A stretch of DNA of 38,636 nt, from positions 1 to 38,636 of the IMG/VR virus record IMGVR_UViG_3300046777_000623, one strand, 5' to 3'. Source of the stretch: a virus. The stretch's first letter is position 1, and every line of letters starts with the position of its first letter. The notes below the pieces were generated by a model, which was not told the DNA's origin, made no database searches, and saw only the letters and a program-made list of their open reading frames with translations. Positions 36,593 through 38,636 of the stretch are shown here, piece by piece. The translations under genes were made by a program, and so were the position numbers.

Positions 36593-38235
36593 TTTTTGGT
36601 GAATGGACTCCTGACCAGCCTGGAGTAACTGGTTCTGTTACTGATGCGCTGAATTGCTATCCAGTGGCTAATGGTTACGCCCCCCTTAAAAAAGTTGAGG
36701 CATATCCTAATCCTGACGTTGTAGCAGGAGAAACGCTATTTAATGCTTTTGCTGGAAAATTTGCAAGTCAGAATAATTTATTTGCTGCATCTGCAACAAA
36801 ACTTTACAAGTTTGATACAGCAAACAATGATTATGATGATGTAAGTAAAGTAGGTGGATATACAGCATCAGCATGGGATATTACTCAATTCGGCCCAAAA
36901 ATTATAGTTGCCAATGGCGTAAATAAACTTCAATCATATAATTTGGCTGGTGGTACTGCTTTTGCAGATTTGTCCTCTGATGCTCCAACTGCCAAGTATG
37001 TCTCGGTAGTTCGTGATTTTGTTGTGGCTGGTAACGTAGCCGGTGCTGAGTCTACTGTTTATTGGTCTGACATAAACAACGAAGTTAACTGGACTCCTGC
37101 TGCATCGAGCCAAGCAGATTCTCAAGTTTTGCCTGATGGCGGTGATATTACTGGCCTGTCTGGTGGCGAATATGGACTTGTATTCCTTGAGAGAGCGATT
37201 TATCGGATGACCTATTCAGGATCTCCGTTTTTCTTCCAATTTGATGCAATTTCTAGAGCAATTGGGTGCATTGCTAATGGGTCTATTGCTCAACTTGCAG
37301 ACAAAACATACTTTTTAGCTGATGATGGCTTTTATGTATGTAACGGCCAGTCTGTTACTCCTATTGGCGCTGAGAAAGTTAACCGTTGGTTCTTTGAAAA
37401 TGCTGCGCCAAACTTGATTGCTTCTCAGATTAGCGCAACAGTTGACCCAATCAAATCATTGGTTATTTGGATTGTGCCAACAAGTGGAGGTAACAAGCTG
37501 CTTATTTACAATGCACAAGTAAATAAATGGTCTTATTCTGATGAAACTGTTACATCTCTTTCTTATCTTGTTACAGCAAGCGCAACTTTAGAAAGCCTAG
37601 ATAAAGAATCAATTGCTCCAGGCCAAAATACTCAAAATGGCACATATACGCAATCAGGAACGCTTGTTACTGTTAATTTGACAAATCACAAACTAGAAAC
37701 TAATGCTTATATTCACTTTAACGCTACTTCTGGTGGCGCTACAGATGGCATTTATCAAATAACAAAAATTGACGCAAATTCATTTACGATAAATGAAACA
37801 GTTTCTGCGACTATTGGCACATCAAATTGCGTTATTTCGCTTCCTGATATTAGGAATTTGAACTCTAGTTTTGATGATCGCACATTTGCCGGTGGGGCAT
37901 GGTTTCTTGGTGGCGTTTTTGATAAGCAAATTGTTGCTTTTACTGGCGTGTTGCAAAATGCGTCCATATCATCCAATGATATAGATGTAGGCCGTTCAAT
38001 GATTACTCTTGCAAAACCGATTGTTGATAATGGTTCTGCTAACGTATCTGTTGCCTCAAGGGTTTTGCTTGGGGATACGGTTGCGTACGGCACTTCGGTA
38101 TCCGCTGATGCTGAAAACCGTGTTTCTTTGCGATCTAACGGCAACTATCATCGAATTCGCGTATCGCCTACTGGAGCAGGATGGAAAACTGTAGTTGGTG
38201 TAGACATTGAATACTCAACGCAAGGTACACGATGA
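36574..38235 (+). CDS. Tail/packaged-DNA stabilisation protein, full copy
   Basis: This 553-residue protein is the complete version of the truncated gene at the start of the window. The N-terminus MAKTRLVFGEWTPDQPGVTG, then SVTDALNCYPVANGYAPLKK, is typical of podovirus P22 gp10-like or T7 gp12-like tail-hub proteins. Beta-propeller-like repeats follow. It should sit on the adaptor and plug the channel. Compared with the other copy, residues up to about 276 and the last ~45 are nearly identical. The stretch between shows many changes, for example DVGRSMITLAKPI against DIGRSLITLAKPI. Confidence 0.72.
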   Translation: MAKTRLVFGEWTPDQPGVTGSVTDALNCYPVANGYAPLKKVEAYPNPDVVAGETLFNAFAGKFASQNNLFAASATKLYKFDTANNDYDDVSKVGGYTASAWDITQFGPKIIVANGVNKLQSYNLAGGTAFADLSSDAPTAKYVSVVRDFVVAGNVAGAESTVYWSDINNEVNWTPAASSQADSQVLPDGGDITGLSGGEYGLVFLERAIYRMTYSGSPFFFQFDAISRAIGCIANGSIAQLADKTYFLADDGFYVCNGQSVTPIGAEKVNRWFFENAAPNLIASQISATVDPIKSLVIWIVPTSGGNKLLIYNAQVNKWSYSDETVTSLSYLVTASATLESLDKESIAPGQNTQNGTYTQSGTLVTVNLTNHKLETNAYIHFNATSGGATDGIYQITKIDANSFTINETVSATIGTSNCVISLPDIRNLNSSFDDRTFAGGAWFLGGVFDKQIVAFTGVLQNASISSNDIDVGRSMITLAKPIVDNGSANVSVASRVLLGDTVAYGTSVSADAENRVSLRSNGNYHRIRVSPTGAGWKTVVGVDIEYSTQGTR

Positions 38236-38636
38236 CTAAGTTCCGCACTTTGCCAATGTTCGGCAACGATGAGCGAAACGTTGCTGAAGTCGTTCGCGGT
38301 ATCATGGACGGCAAAACGAACAATACAGGCACGATTACTCTTGCTACTGGCAATGCTGCAACGACAACGCTTTACGACGAGCGGATAGGCTATGACAGCC
38401 TAATTTTTTTTGTTCCAGTATCTGCTGCTGCCTACGATGACAATGCGCCCTATGGGTCATTTAGCGACTCTACATCGCAAACAGCATCAAGCACTACGTC
38501 TGGATATGCGTTTACATACAATACAACCGAGCAAAATAATGGCGTATATGTATCAAATAGCTCTCGTATAAATATTAGAAATTATGGAATTTACAATATC
38601 CAATTTTCTGCTCAGTATAAAAATACGACAAATGAT
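36999..38636. repeat. Redundant end, copy 2 (pairs with 1-1638)
   Basis: This end repeats the first 1638 bases at offset 36998, without indels. It contains the last three quarters of the stabilisation gene and the first 405 bases of the following gene. The divergent block corresponds to about 37406-38103. Confidence 0.9.
38232..38636 (+). CDS. Jelly-roll-like virion protein, 3'-truncated second copy
   Basis: The gene begins with the same ATGA overlap and MTKFRTLPMFGNDERN as the gene at 1234, and runs off the window after 135 codons. The DNA differs from the first copy at about a dozen positions, mostly third-codon. It supports the reading that the window continues around a circle. Confidence 0.75.
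   Translation, partial: MTKFRTLPMFGNDERNVAEVVRGIMDGKTNNTGTITLATGNAATTTLYDERIGYDSLIFFVPVSAAAYDDNAPYGSFSDSTSQTASSTTSGYAFTYNTTEQNNGVYVSNSSRINIRNYGIYNIQFSAQYKNTTND

Noticed and set aside
1-38636. Integrase or attachment site, CRISPR array, insertion sequence
   Set aside because: No tyrosine or serine recombinase motif, no transposase and no regularly spaced repeats were found on either strand.

Overview
The window is a double-stranded DNA tailed-phage genome of podovirus type, read once round and slightly beyond. Bases 1-1638 correspond without any length change to bases 36999-38636 (offset 36998), but the two copies are not identical. The simplest reading is a circularly permuted or terminally redundant genome of about 37.0 kb assembled from a mixed strain population. 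A Gram-negative host is implied by a complete two-part spanin, a SAR-type endolysin and a pinholin-like holin. A betaproteobacterial freshwater host would fit the gene style, but that is inference. I see no integrase, DNA polymerase or RNA polymerase gene, so the phage probably uses host polymerases; whether it is temperate is open. I see no tRNA gene or CRISPR array.

Right-hand part and wrap-around (about 24.3-38.6 kb, then 1-11.1 kb, all + strand): small and large terminase, portal, scaffold, SU10-type major capsid protein, a terminator, head-tail adaptor, several fibre or adhesin proteins including a polyglycine protein, the tail stabilisation protein (whose second copy opens the window), a jelly-roll-like protein, a GNAT-like protein, a block of internal virion/ejection proteins, a fibre with a gp53-like tip, and the lysis cassette: holin, SAR endolysin, Rz-like i-spanin and an Rz1-like lipoprotein encoded inside the Rz gene in another frame. 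A metallophosphoesterase closes this block.

Left early operon (14.9 down to 11.1 kb, - strand): small proteins, an Erf-type annealing protein, an HNH endonuclease, an SSB-like protein with an acidic tail, a Cys-rich exported microprotein, a Cro/CI-like regulator, a membrane protein, a MazG-like pyrophosphohydrolase and DNA-binding-like small proteins. It starts at a divergent control region (14.84-15.01 kb) with a promoter-like TTGCAA/TATGAT pair and a set of related palindromes.

Right early/middle operon (15.0-24.3 kb, + strand): three microproteins, a terminator-capped structured RNA, a YdaU-like replication protein, a primase-type zinc finger without a primase domain, a RecA-fold helicase, a VRR-NUC nuclease, a 395-base non-coding stretch with its own strong promoter and two intersecting pseudoknots, ThyX, three members of a small 'EREECAKVCE' protein family, a DUF1364-like nuclease, two glycosyltransferase-like proteins around an HExxH protein, and an ADP-ribosyltransferase-like protein next to terminase.

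The two structured RNAs (15381-15493 and about 18935-19290) are the best candidates for something undescribed.
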